Shown: positions 44,062 to 55,044 of the stretch, in pieces
Layout: each line of letters starts with the position of its first letter
Numbering within the stretch: the first letter of the stretch is position 1
Assembly (NCBI GenBank): GCA_031216915.1
Contig: CM062297.1
Location: 833,543,337 to 833,607,336 of the forward strand
Origin: Pictodentalium vernedei
Taxonomy: Eukaryota; Mollusca; Scaphopoda; Dentaliida; Dentaliidae
DNA length: 64,000 nucleotides
Reading direction: 5' to 3'
The notes under the pieces: generated by a model
Seen by the model: only the letters and a program-made list of their open reading frames with translations
Databases searched by the model: none
Told to the model about the DNA's origin: nothing
Made by a program: the position numbers and the translations under genes

Positions 44062-44956
44062 ATGTGAAAAGAAAACAAGTCCTGGTACTCGCACTAACCC
44101 CTGGCAATCAAAATACATAATAATAATATGATCCATTAATATAGAAAAAATAATTGAAATCAAAATATTTTGAAAAAATATTTTTTCAGAACAGCCCAAG
44201 TTTCTGAAAAGTAACGTTGAGCCCCAATGGATCCCAAGCCTAAGTGTGGACAAAAATTTTAAAAATATTTTAAACAATTTAATCAACACTTACGAACAAT
44301 AATAATGTATCTAGTTATGATTAAAATAACATAAAGATATTATTATTTAGAAATCCCCCCCTCACACAGAGGGCTGTTGTAAATGTAAACAATGAGTGTA
44401 AAAACACTAAAATAAGACACCAGGCACCCAGGCCCGAAATCAGTTACCAAAAATACACCATCTGATGCAAAACAGAGACTTCCAGGGAAGAAACTGCAGA
44501 ACATCAGAAGGTAGATGCAGAACACAACGCCTAACCACCCGTAGGTGAAGACGTAAACATGGGGAAAGAACAGAATTCATTCTGTTATTCAGCTAAAACT
44601 CCCAAGAAATTTTAGTAATAATAATTACAGAAATTATGCCAAAAGCATGGGAGAATAGCAAGGGGGAACTTAAAGGACAGGGAGAGAGGAAAAACACTTG
44701 AAAAAACAGTGTAACTAAATAATCAGAATGACAACAAAATGGCTGCTGCCTTGAAAATAGGTAACTTAACATAATTTCATTAAAAAATTTTAAGTTACAG
44801 CCCTGATAATATTCTGTCACACATTCTTTTCCTCTCCTCCTTTTCTATCCTCCTTAGAATCACCATTTCACTAATATTTATGTGTCTGGCATCATTTAAA
44901 CTGAGATTTAAAAGCACAAAGATCAGTCAGATGTTAACTGATGAAGGGCCAAACTT
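44062..44956. other. Leader remnant of DIRS-3
   Basis: Aligns with 7433-8318 of DIRS-1; non-coding. Confidence 0.6.
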
Positions 44957-45157
44957 AGAATGATAAATGGCGCCAATTTCGGAACGTCCTTGACACTGCT
45001 CATGCGCAGTAGGGGCGAAGTGTGGAGGGCCTTTCAGGACATGTTTTCTTTAGTTTTAGATGCAAATTTTGGGGATTGGGGGGCAAAATTTGTGTTTGGC
45101 CCTATATTTTAAGAGTTAGCACCAGCTATGTCTGGGTCATTGGTACAGTATAAAAAT
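44957..45157. repeat. Right inverted terminal repeat of DIRS-3
   Basis: Inverted partner of 38155-38381. The flank ataccctgaaatgtt belongs to the satellite. Confidence 0.88.
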
Positions 45158-45770
45158 ATACCCTGAAATGTTAAGGTAACCACCATCGCAATATGCCAGT
45201 AAGGTAAAACTCGACTCGAAGACAAACTTTCAAAACCTACACACAAAAGTCAAAAACTTGCACAGAAAAGTCAAAAACCTGTACACAAAAGTCCAAAATT
45301 CAAGTAACTAAGCATGGAAAGGGTTGAATAAAATATTACTATCCCTGAAAAGCATGCTAACATAAAAAAAGCAAAAAAAAAAATAAAAACATGCACACAA
45401 AAGTTCAAAATGAATGAATAAAATAATGAGCTAAAGAGTTAAATAATATGAAACTCTACCTGAAAAATATCCACTTGGAAGAAAAAAAAGAAAAACCTCA
45501 AAACCTGCACATAAAAGTCTAAAAAGTGTCACGTTTGTTTCAAAGGAAAGGGTTAAAATTTAGAAAAATACCCTGAAAATGTTACAGTAACCACCTTGGC
45601 AATATGCCAGTGAGGTAAAACTCCACTTACAAAACAAATATCAAAACCTGTACACAAAAGTCACAAACCTGCACACAAAAGTCCAAAATTAAGGTAAATA
45701 AGCAGCTAAAGGGTTAAATAATATAATACTAGCCCCAAGAAGCATCCTAACATAAAATAGGAACTTCACA
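45158..45770. repeat. Satellite-like tandem repeat, right part
   Basis: Continues the ~475 bp repeat of 37190-38154 (caaaacctgcacataaaagt, ctagccccaagaagcatcc), ending at cataaaataggaac near 45764. Confidence 0.75.
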
Positions 45771-46466
45771 AGTTTGCAACTGTCGACCTGTCTTGATTAT
45801 TACACTAACGGTTTAAAAGCTCAGAACATCAAAGCTTTGAATGTACCAAAAAGACAAATGCTTCTAACGACTTCTTGAGGCTTAACGTCGACGTTCTTGA
45901 CCTTTTACCTTTCGAAACAATAGTTTTTTCCTCAAATTATTTTCAATCATTAATCGTCTAAAACAGGGTAAAATTTACCGATTCTTCGACAACAAAAAAT
46001 ACTAATCGATTTCGGCATGACCGATTGTCAATCAATTAATCGTGACAGCCCTATTCTGAACAGAGTTGACTAAGTGAATGCAAATTAAGGCAATGCAACT
46101 TGCAATAGACTCAAATAAAATCAGATCCATTTAATGTGACCAATCATTCAATTAAATAAAAAAAAATAACGAAGGATTAGTGCATAAACAAGTTAATGTC
46201 ACCCACAAAACATGCAGATGCAAGCATAGTCATATTATATTGCTTGTTTGAATCTTTTATCTAGTCCTGGAAATGACATGGGTGTGAGAGCAATTGCTCC
46301 CGTCGGCATCCGTGATTTCTATTTTACGGGAGCTAAAAAATGCACTTGTTGAAAACTATTGTAGAGCACTAATATACTGTGAGGGCATATAAATGTGTGT
46401 TGTTTTGAGAAAGCAGTACACTATGGCCAGTGGCAGGTTACTGTCATAATTCGGCAATTCCTTATG
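45771..46466. other. Spacer, nothing recognised
   Basis: AT-rich, no gene. Its last nine bases, ttccttatg (46458-46466), form the left copy of the MULE target duplication. Confidence 0.4.
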
Positions 46467-46753
46467 TTCACGGGTCGTTTCGCCCCTTTTCCCGTTCACC
46501 CTGGATCGTTTCGCCACCAGAATTGGAGCGAAACAACCTGGGGTAAAAAGTTGTTTTTTTTATTTTCGATGGTAATTTTTCAGTCCAGAGGGTAGTCTTA
46601 CCTTATTGTAAATCCACCTTGATAAAAGACGTTCCTTTGTCATTGTGACTGAGTGTCTATCATGTTAATCAAGTGACTGACTCGAACATTAATCAGATGA
46701 AAACAGTTAATCCGCCTTGATGACAAACTCATTCATTCATTTTTTATTTTCAG

Positions 46754-47098
46754 CCCCTTGGCAGGCAGTCAGGTCTCTTTTCCCAGACTCGACAATTAAA
46801 GGTTGCGTATTTCACTGGACGCAAGCAGTTTGGAGGTGCGTACTGGAATTCACACTCAGTAGATCTTACAGAGAAAATCATGGAATACATACTTATATCA
46901 GACAACTTCTGGCACTACCGTTTCTACCACACAGCCACATCGTTACAACATTTTCAGCGTTAAAAGAGAGGGCCAATAATCAGCAACTTATTTCATTGAC
47001 AGAGTACATTGCATCACAATGTATCACAAATGGTACATTCGGAGTAGAAAGTTGGTCAGTTTTCAAAGAGACAGTATGCAGCAATAATGATGTTGAAG
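46754..47098 (+). CDS. MULE transposase-like gene, exon a (partial)
   Basis: Preceded by the acceptor ttttattttcag (46742-46753) and followed by the donor gaag/gtaatt at 47098/47099. It encodes PWQAVRSLFPDSTIKGCVFH, WRCVLEFTLSRSYRENHGIH and then ESWSVFKETVCSNNDVEG. The phrases TIKGCVFHWTQAVWR and NNDVEGWH match the C-terminal part of MULE transposase-domain proteins abundant in molluscs (family recall). The exon starts two bases into a codon, so an upstream exon is required; none is visible between it and the left terminus. The last base joins GA of the next exon to make Gly. Confidence 0.7.
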
Positions 47099-47361
47099 GT
47101 AATTATATATATATAATTATAACTAATAATAATATATATATATAACTATATATATATACACTATATATAACTAATTATACTGTGTGATGAATAAATGAGT
47201 AATGTAGTAAATACATAAAAATAAATACATTATCTTCAGTGGTGTTTTGAGAGGGGGAGGGAGGGGGGATGGGGCGAAGTTGGGGGAGGGGTATTTGCTT
47301 GTTGTCCTCCTGTCTACCAACCATGAAAAATATTGTAACGTTATTTTGATCAATTTTTCAG
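47099..47361 (+). other. Intron of the MULE transposase-like gene
   Basis: GT...AG intron, 263 bp, with a (ta)n-rich start (47105-47165) and a G-rich stretch (gagggggagggaggggggatgggg, 47250). Confidence 0.65.
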
Positions 47362-47645
47362 GATGGCATTACAGACTCAACAATAAGGCTGCCACCGTTG
47401 GACTTGGTATTTACAAGCTCATTCCTCTGCTCCGACGCAAAGCAGAGACCATGGAAACATGTGTTGCATCGGATGACCTTCAACGTGCCCAGAGAACACA
47501 CTACATAAAAGTTGAGAAGCAGTTAACAAAAGCTTGGGACAAGTGCACCGAGTCAGAAATTTCAACAACTCAGTTCTTGAAATTATGTAGCAACATTTAC
47601 GGCGAAGTTTCTGGTGACCGGGACAGAGATAGTCAGATGAACTAA
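47362..47645 (+). CDS. MULE transposase-like gene, exon b (C-terminal)
   Basis: Preceded by the acceptor caatttttcag (to 47361). Continues in frame as GWHYRLNNKAATVGLGIYKL, RTHYIKVEKQLTKAWDKCTE and ISTTQFLKLCSNIYG to a TAA at 47643. An AATAAA near 47793 could be its polyadenylation signal. Both exons lack stops or frameshifts, which suggests recent activity or constraint. Confidence 0.7.
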
Positions 47646-48009
47646 ATGTAGATGTATGTTTTTGCATTGTAACTGTTTATACAACATTTCACTGTTCAGA
47701 AATCATGTCTTGTTTAAACTGTTTCGATGTTAAGTTATCATTTTAAGATCACTGTATTACAGCAAATGCATTTTCTATCAATTTTATATAAAAATAAACT
47801 GAATTAACATTTCAACAGCTAGTTCTGTTTTTTTTCTTTATCAAACCCACCCTATATCCCGGGAAAAAGTGAGGCGAAACGACCCACTCTCAAAATTGGG
47901 GTGAAACGACCCGGGGCAAAACAACCCGGGGCAAACTGGTATAAGGGCGAAACGACCCAGGGAGCGAATGGGATTTGGGGCGAAACAACCTGACACCTTC
48001 CTTATACAT

Positions 48010-48627
48010 TTAACCCTTTGAACACTAGTGGTATTTATTTATTTATTTATTGGTGTTTAAGGTCACATACTTATGCACAATGGCTAATCGTGACCGTGAC
48101 AGTTTTACGGGTGGAGGAAGCCGGAGTACCCGGAGAGAACCACCGAGCAGCTGTCAGCTCTCCAACATCGTAACTCTGAACTCTGCACTGCAGCATAGGC
48201 AGGGTTAGATTGGTTGAAGACATGCGCACCATCGACGTGCAGTACGCCTCAGTACACAGCGTCATCGTGCCCCCATGTAGGCAATCGGGGTGAAGTGTCT
48301 TGCCCAAGGACACAACGCGGTTGCCACAGGTGGGATTCGAACCGAGGACCTCTCGGCTTGCAGCCTGCACCCCTACCAACTGAGCCACCGCGCCCCCGAA
48401 CACTAGTGGTATCTGTCGTGCAAGTTCAATGGCAGCAATTAGAAGAGTCCATATATTCATTATCTGGGGTAGACCGATCAATATTTTCAACGTGCAGCCT
48501 CAGGTCAGCACGTTGAAAATACTGATTGGTCTACCCTACACATTTACTGAACAGCCATCCTATTTAATGACGTTATGACGTATCATGTTCTTGGCTGGAA
48601 AAGTGGCCGCTCGGGGTCAAAGGGTAA
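48010..48627. mobile_element. TTAA-type MITE, copy E, carrying a SINE
   Basis: Left end ttaaccctttgaacacta, right end ggggtcaaagggtaaa. An inner inverted repeat at 48464-48530 (ggggtagaccgatcaatattttcaacgtgc and its complement). The SINE at 48035-48397 split it after the first 25 bases; removing it leaves a MITE of about 240 bp. The right TTAA is no longer exact. Confidence 0.6.
48035..48397 (-). mobile_element. tRNA-derived SINE, copy 3, inside a MITE
   Basis: Inverted orientation: the (attt)n tail is at 48035-48052, and the tRNA-like head with B box ggttcgaatccc and A box (complement of ccaactgagcca) ends at 48397. A 15-bp target duplication gaacactagtggtat (48020-48034, 48398-48412) dates it after the MITE. 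Confidence 0.93.
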
Positions 48628-49141
48628 AGGCTTCTGGTGTTTGGTGACAGCATTTCCTCGAAAATTCATATACTAACATTTACGGGTGCAATTTACTCTC
48701 ATCTCTAATTTCGCGGGAGCTTTAAACTGCACCCGTCAATTTTGTTCATTTCCAGCACTGCTTTTATCAATTCTAAGATTTGACAATAATAGCAATTTTG
48801 GTAATGACGGCCCCTCATTTGCATTATTATACATATGTAAATTGTTGGATCATTTTGGAAATGGCCTTCAAGTTATCCGAATCAGAGACCCTAAAAACCT
48901 GGGTGTAGACACCACAGCACATTTGTTCATTTATATTGTACGGTATGCCTTATAATAAGTGACTTGAGTCCAAAAGGAAGTTTCAGTGATAATTTTCATA
49001 TCATGCAAAACCATCAAGCTTGAGGTGCGAGGGGTGGGCATCATCCAGATTCTTGATCAGCATTCTCCAAAGATATAAATAGGCAAAAAAAACTTTGTGG
49101 GAACTTTTTGTAGTAAATTTCAACGTTCATCCAAAAAACAG
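48628..49141. other. Spacer, nothing recognised
   Basis: A plus-strand 89-codon frame (48686-48955) is present but resembles nothing known to me. Confidence 0.35.
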
Positions 49142-49149
49142 CATTTCAA

Positions 49150-50512
49150 CGGTTCTCCTAAATACCAGAACCCACCAGAACTGCACAGAACCCCCCAGAA
49201 CCTCACAGAACCCCCCCCCCCCCTCTTCATTACATTTGCGCAGTGTTTTTACGATGAAATATGTTTATTTTATGCAATAATCGTTACAGGAATGAAGAAT
49301 AGAAGTAAATTCATTCTTGTAGTTGCCTTTGTCTCCGCAGTTCTGGGGGATTCTGGTATTTAGTATTTTTCTCCTAAATACCAAAACCCCCAGAACCTCT
49401 CAGATTTTTCCCTGGAACCTCCTCTAAGTTACATTTACACATTGTTTTTGAAGAAAAGATTCCATTTCCACACTGTTTTAGCGTTTTACAGTCAACATCT
49501 TTCTTGGTGAGGTGATCACTTAAGGGCGTGGTGTTTATATTTAAATGTACAGGTTTCCCGCAAGTTGTCTTTACATTTGTACGCGTTCTTTTTTCACTTT
49601 TTGTTATTTTGTATAAATTTTTTTGTATATATCAAGTGCCAGTCTTGTGAATTCAGAAATCCCAGAAATAAACTGACAATGAGATTTCCGTGGGGTCAAT
49701 CACACGAATAGTAGTCACCCCCCCCCCCCCCCCCAAAAAAAAAAGTAGTCCTCCCCCATGTTTTTTTTTCCATTTTTTCTTGAAAAAAAAAACATGTCTG
49801 CAATGTTTGTTCGCAGCATGTAAACTCTAAAAGGGTTAAATGATTAAACATTATTTCAGTAAATTACTAAATTACTGCACAGAAAGCAGTGTGGAAAAGA
49901 GTTCGGGAAGGGACAAATTGGTGGTGGGGGGTTGACCAAATCTTTGTAAGATTGTGACCTAGGGCCTCCTTCCTCTCCCGGCCCGGAAGGGAGCGCAAGG
50001 TCAGTCTTACAAAGACAAGAAAAGACCAACAGGGGGAGGACTACTTTTTGGGGGGGCAACAATGTCTACTTCAGGGGGAAATAACAAATTTGGGGGAAAA
50101 ATGAAAAATTACCAATTGGGGGGGGGGGGGGGGGGGGGTGACAGGGGGGAAGTGTCTGACATTCAGACCATGTATGAATTTGGATGCTAAAAAGACAATG
50201 AAAATGGAATATTTTCCCCGACAGCGGCGTGCAAATGTCATTTAAAGGGTGGGTTTAGCGAATTCTGTGCGGTTCTGGGGGGGGTTCTGGTATTTAGGAG
50301 AAAAATACTAAATACCAGAACCCCCCAGAACCGCGTAGACAAAGGCAACTATAAGAATGAATTTACTTCTATTCTTCTTTCCTGTAACGATTATTGCATA
50401 AAATAAACATATTTCATCGTAAAACACTACGCAAATGTAATTTAGAGGGGGGGGGGGGGGGTTCTGTGCAGTTCTGGTGGGTTCTGATGGGTTCTGGTAT
50501 TTAGGAGGACCC
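49150..50512. mobile_element. Foldback-type element with ~240-bp composite inverted repeats
   Basis: Left arm (49150-49400) starts cggttctcctaaataccag and consists of repeated agaaccc-type units, a conserved middle (ttacgatgaaatatgtttat) and a second ctcctaaatacc block. The right arm (50268-50512) is its inverted copy. An 8-bp duplication, catttcaa, flanks it (49142-49149, 50513-50520), which would fit a hAT-like transposase. The interior has no recognised gene and includes C and G runs near 49720 and 50120. Confidence 0.7.
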
Positions 50513-50520
50513 CATTTCAA

Positions 50521-51497
50521 TACTGGACTATGTTGTTTGAAAACATTTCAGCTCACCTGTTGAGTGAAAAATAAAGTTTTGTACACGTAATTTGAATCGT
50601 GCTTTCTGTTCTGTTTGTGTCTGAACAAACATTGACATGCGAGACTGCATGAAAGTAAAATTAGGATTATATACTGCTTCATTTTGCAAACTCTTGCTTC
50701 CTAGTTGTCAGGATTGAGACGGTGATTATGATGTGCTATCGCGAACAACTGCAGACGACCGCTGATAACTGTTCAGGTGACACCAGTTGAACAGTTGAAG
50801 TTTTGTCAAATGCAGTGGCACGTGAACAAACATTGCCACCCTGCCTTATGCCTGTACCGCCCTGCACTCATACACCTTTAAGTATTTTTGGTGACTGGTT
50901 TTATATAGCAATTTGGATTTCATGACTTTATTGACATATTTACCACCCCTCGTGATGCCGCTTGGGGCGCGCCCCCTCCTCTCCACACCCACCACATCAT
51001 TTTATGAAATGGATCAACAAGACTAGTCAAAAAAACAATGAGTAGCCTAAGTCATTTTTAGTGTTTCCCTTTTTACTCCATTGCTATCATTTGCCAGTGG
51101 CGTCATGCTAACGGTGCACGGGGGAGGGGGGGGGGCACTCCCAAATATTTTCGGTGAAGGCCTGGGAAGTGCCATTTCCCGCAATCTGGGAGGCATTTTT
51201 TGCCAAAATTTTGGGGCACGCTATGCGCCAACCGATGGTGATGCTCAGCGTAGATGGTGTTACCGATCCGCCCCCCCCCCCCCGATTTTTCCCAAGCATG
51301 ACGCCGCTGTCATTTACAACGTTGTTGCCATGTAGGCCTATATACATTTTTCCCCCGTGCGGGCCATTTCGGTAAAAATAAAATTATCTTATCTCATCTC
51401 ATCTTATGTGTCGGTGTATGTGATATTGCTTGTGTGAGGGAAGAGCTGATACTTTTTTAACATTGGTGTGTACACACTGTATGCTCACGCTAAGTTT
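50521..51497. other. Spacer, nothing recognised
   Basis: No gene. A G run at 51120-51134 and a C run at 51271-51282 create short frames of no value. Confidence 0.35.
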
Positions 51498-51504
51498 TAA
51501 CTCG

Positions 51505-51653
51505 AGGTGTGCTGGCAGCTGCTCGTCGTTGTTCGGTGGTTCTCTCCGGGTACTCCGGCTTCCTCGACCCGTAAAACTGTCACCGACACGATATATGACA
51601 TTGGTTTTTAACGTGTCGTTAAACCTCAATAAATAAATATGTAAATAAATAAA
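51505..51653 (+). mobile_element. 5'-truncated SINE with a different 3' tail, copy 4
   Basis: It shares gctggcagctgctcgtcgtt and gggtactccggcttcctc with the other SINE copies. It then switches to a distinct tail (gatatatgacattggttttt, aacgtgtcgttaaacctc) before (aaat)n. A 7-bp duplication taactcg (51498-51504, 51654-51660) brackets it. The tRNA-like head is absent. Confidence 0.75.
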
Positions 51654-51699
51654 TAACTCGGGTGGGGGTCAGTATTGTAGAAACTGGGATTAGTAGCTT

Positions 51700-51718
51700 T
51701 GAAAGCCCCCCCCCCCAC

Positions 51719-51749
<31 letters not shown>

Positions 51750-51755
51750 ACACCC
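51700..51755. repeat. Poly-C plus (CA)n microsatellite
   Basis: A C run with single A interruptions, followed by a cacaca run. Confidence 0.95.
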
Positions 51756-51904
51756 GCCCCTAAAGAAAACAAATCTCAAACTCGCGTGGTCTTCTGTGAT
51801 ATCCCGCACCATCATCGTCTGTATCCTCCAAGAAACGCGTGAACCATGATCACTGTCACTCATATTTGTGATGGAACAGGCATAACCACCAAACAATAGG
51901 CTAT

Positions 51905-52220
51905 ACTTATACTAGGTTGATCAGGCCAACCTCGAATATGCATTTTCTGCCTGGGACCCCTGAATCATATCACCACCTCCAAGGACACAGAGGAGCCAGT
52001 CCGTCTACAACTGCTACAAGGGAACGTGTATCCCACTTCAGCTCCTTCTTTTCATGATTCACAAGAGACTGCGAGAGACTCCAAGAAAGAGTCACAGATG
52101 TCACCCCACTGGGGGAATTCGGCGCCATACTTCATTCCATCATGTAATTCCAGCTTGCTTAATTATATGTCCTACGGAGATCTGAGAATTCACAGTCATA
52201 GCACAAGCACTCTATAAATA
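51905..52220 (+). pseudogene. LINE reverse-transcriptase C-terminal remnant
   Basis: The stretch encodes TRLIRPT in one frame and LEYAFSAWDP in the next. Together these match the IxRPxLEYxxxxWDP block near the end of CR1/Jockey-type RT domains, so one base has been lost. Scattered downstream codons (the SAPSFHDSQETARDS frame) end at about 52218. No 3' tail or target duplication was identified. Confidence 0.5.
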
Positions 52221-52526
52221 TCACCAGATCCAAAGTTAGAACACATGGAAAGCATAGCCGCACGGACTAACCTATCCAGCCAGTGGCGGCGCCAGGATTA
52301 CAATTAGGGGAGGGAAAGAGGGGTGGGGGGGGGGGGGGGGCTGAGTAAGATATGCGGTGTCTGAGGTCGAGATACCGAAGGCATCTCATGACCGCCGCAG
52401 GCCTGAGCTAGAGGAGAATGGGGGAGGAGGTAGTTCAGCGATCTGAACGTAGTGGCTACCCCCTGTGATGGAGTAGCCACTGCATTCAGATCACTGAACT
52501 AGGGAGGAGGGTGTCCCCCTCCGTTT

Positions 52527-52557
<31 letters not shown>

Positions 52558-52987
52558 TCTGGGGATCTCCCCAGGAAAAATGTCCATATTTGGACGCCTT
52601 GGGCGCGATAGTCCCGAGCCTTTCTACAACACATGACATGATGTGTACTGTTGTGTGGTCGTTTGCGGGTGTGATATTGGGTGGGAAAGCCAAGGTCAGA
52701 TAGTCATTTGAAGTTTGATTTTGGAAAAGTGGGGGGGGGGGGGGGGGGAGAATGTTTGTCTGAATGGCTGTCCGAAAAGCATGTTTGTTTATGGGAACAG
52801 TCAGGCAACGTCACGAAGTTCATGCCATGGTCAGGTAAACATGGGTCACACCTTCCCGCTCCTCTCACCCCAGATGATATACGTTTGACCCACCTGTATC
52901 GTTCTTTAAAAACTCTGAGTGTGTACATGTTTACAATTCGTAGGTATGTACAGCTCACTCCACATATTTCCCCAAAATCGATCTAAA
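52221..52987. repeat. Spacer with G runs and one hairpin
   Basis: G runs at 52325-52341, 52542-52557 and 52731-52749, with a (gt)n run before the second. A hairpin at about 52433-52501 is made by gttcagcgatctgaacgtagtggctac and its imperfect complement. No gene. Confidence 0.6.
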
Positions 52988-53145
<158 letters not shown>

Positions 53146-54303
53146 GCTCACCTAAGTGAAAGTCAGTGGGTGCTATTGCGTCCGTCCATTAACTTTTGAA
53201 ACTTTTCTTCTTTAAAACCACTGAGCAAAATGCATTCATGTATGGCACAGTCCATCTTTAGGGTATACCCTTTCTACTTTGTTCAAATGAAGCTACTGCC
53301 ATCTTCGATCTGGGGTTAGTGTCCCAAAAGCCTTAAAAATCTTCTAATGAACCACCATAGAGAATGCTTGGATATTTAGTTTGAAACTTCCCATGGTGGG
53401 AACCCCAGGAGGTGAAAATAGAAAAAAACTCAAATGCCCATATTTCAAAAACTGCATCGACCAGAATACTGTTTTTTTAAAGTATGAAGCTTCCTTAGGA
53501 CCAGTGGAATCAGATGGACCGAAGCAACTGCTGGCGATTTTGTCATGGGGTGCCAATTGGGATGTCCATTTTAACACTGTTGGCAATGGGAAAATGCCGA
53601 GTCATTATCTTTCTTGTGCTCCGCCGACTAAGTATTCTTCTTCAGAACCTTTGGGCCAAGTCTAAACTAATTTGGTACAAAGAATCTTTGTGGAGTTTAC
53701 CCTTTTGATTTTTTCCCCCAAGTTACTATGCCCCTTGGGGTGCCCCATGAGCCTAAAATGCTTTTGAAATCACCTTCTCAAAAGCCACTCGCAATAATGC
53801 TTAGATTTCTGGTTTGGAACTTACTTTAGTACCAGCAGGGAGGGCGGTGGCTCAATGGTAGACTTCTATGAAAGAGGTCTCGACTTCGATCCCGTCCGGG
53901 ATAACCCGCGTTGTTTCCTTGGGCAAGGCACTTTATCCCGGTTGCCTACATGGTGGCATGATGACGCCTTGTACTATGGCGTACTGTACGTCGATGGTGC
54001 TCATGTCTTCAACCGCTGTAACCCTGCTTGAGCGGATCTAGGAGAGTTTGAATGTCGAGGAGCTGACAGTTGCTCGTCGATGCTCGGTGGTTCTCTCCGG
54101 GTACTCCGGTACTGTCACGGTCACGATTAGCCATTGAGCATAAGTATGTGACCTTAAACACCAATAAATAAATATTCCTCGGACCAGCAGAAATGAAAGT
54201 TAAAAAAAATGCCCTTGGTCGTGTCATGGCAAATCAACTAAATGCTCTTGCTGTCCATCACTTACTGACACACTCATCTCCTTTGACAACTTGAGCTAGG
54301 TGA
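53146..54303. repeat. Repeat element starting agctcaccta, interrupted by a SINE
   Basis: It begins ttagctcacctaagtgaaag and ends tgagctaggtgagag, partly inverted to each other, a boundary style shared by many bivalve repeats. The inside has chance frames only. The SINE at 53839-54182 is inserted near its right side. Confidence 0.5.
53839..54182 (+). mobile_element. tRNA-derived SINE, copy 5
   Basis: Head gggcggtggctcaatggtag (A box) and cttcgatcccg (degenerate B box), body ccttgggcaaggcactttat, tail caataaataaat. An 8-bp duplication accagcag (53831-53838, 54183-54190) flanks it. Confidence 0.88.
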
Positions 54304-54309
54304 GAGTTC

Positions 54310-54312
54310 CAT

Positions 54313-54351
<39 letters not shown>

Positions 54352-54375
54352 TTCATTTATTTATTTATTTATTTT
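54310..54375. repeat. (TTTA)n microsatellite
   Basis: Pure atttatttattt run with one c substitution. Confidence 0.95.
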
Positions 54376-54985
54376 AGCGACACTTATAACGGCTAGGGTC
54401 GTATCGTGTCCGACCATTTGATGGGTTGAGAAAGTCGGAGTTCCAGGCGGTGACACCACAGACCGGTGACGAGTACGCGTTGGAGCCATATCTACCGTCA
54501 ACGTGCAGTACGCGGTCACAATACGTCACCGTGTCCCACTTGGGTAACTGGGATTAAACGTCTTGTTCAAGAAGAAATATTTCTTTCTTCTAAAGAAAAA
54601 GATTGACATTAAAGACCGACAATAAATGCTAACCTTCAAATGCCTCAATAAAAATTTCTTTAAAAAATCGCGACATCGACGCCGTAGCTGCGACGGGTGG
54701 TGCAATCTCACAAAATTCTAAGTCCATCAAGGGCCATAACTCCGAGAAAAATATTTGGAACAACACATGCATTGAACAGTGGCTAAACACCAATAAGATA
54801 CACTTACATGCCAAATATAAAGTCATTCCATCAAGTATTTCAAAAGTTATTGAGTTTTGAAACTCGTTGGTCACAGACAGACCGACAGACCGACCGACCG
54901 ACTGACAGACCGACCGACAGACCGACAGAGTGACCGACAGACCGACATTGCCACTTATAGAGCTGCTAGTCGCAGCTAAAAATTA
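54376..54985. repeat. Pearl/Helitron-like element D
   Basis: It starts tagcgacacttataacggct and ends with a (gaccgaca)n microsatellite (54874-54945) followed by cattgccacttatagagctgc and gtcgcagctaaaaa. The order body, CAGACCGA-type microsatellite, short palindromic end is the same as in elements B and C. No coding potential. Confidence 0.55.
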
Positions 54986-55044
54986 GTATGCTGACTTCAG
55001 TGACTTGTGGACAAAATAATCCGATACATTTATGATTTAACCAT

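Larger units (their letters stand above)
38155..45157 (-). mobile_element. DIRS-3: old, shredded DIRS-1-like element in a satellite array
   Basis: Same ends as DIRS-1: gttaaaaaatttatagtaat at the left, ...cagtataaaaat at the right, ICR at 38457-38545 and inverted repeats 38155-38381 and 44957-45157. Every coding frame is broken by many small indels. Compared with DIRS-1 it lacks about 1.3 kb of RT and has about 1.2 kb of duplicated ORF1. It is closely related to DIRS-1 (same family) and unlike DIRS-2. Confidence 0.92.
46467..47997 (+). mobile_element. MULE-type DNA transposon remnant
   Basis: A 1.5 kb element with subterminal arrays of gggtcgtttcgcccc (left, 46470-46555) and the inverted ggggcgaaacgaccc (right, 47870-47990). 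It is flanked by ttccttatg and ttccttata, an 8/9-bp match of the 9-bp target duplication typical of Mutator-like elements. It encloses a two-exon transposase fragment. The N-terminal part of the transposase is missing, so it is a deletion derivative or a decayed copy. Confidence 0.7.
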
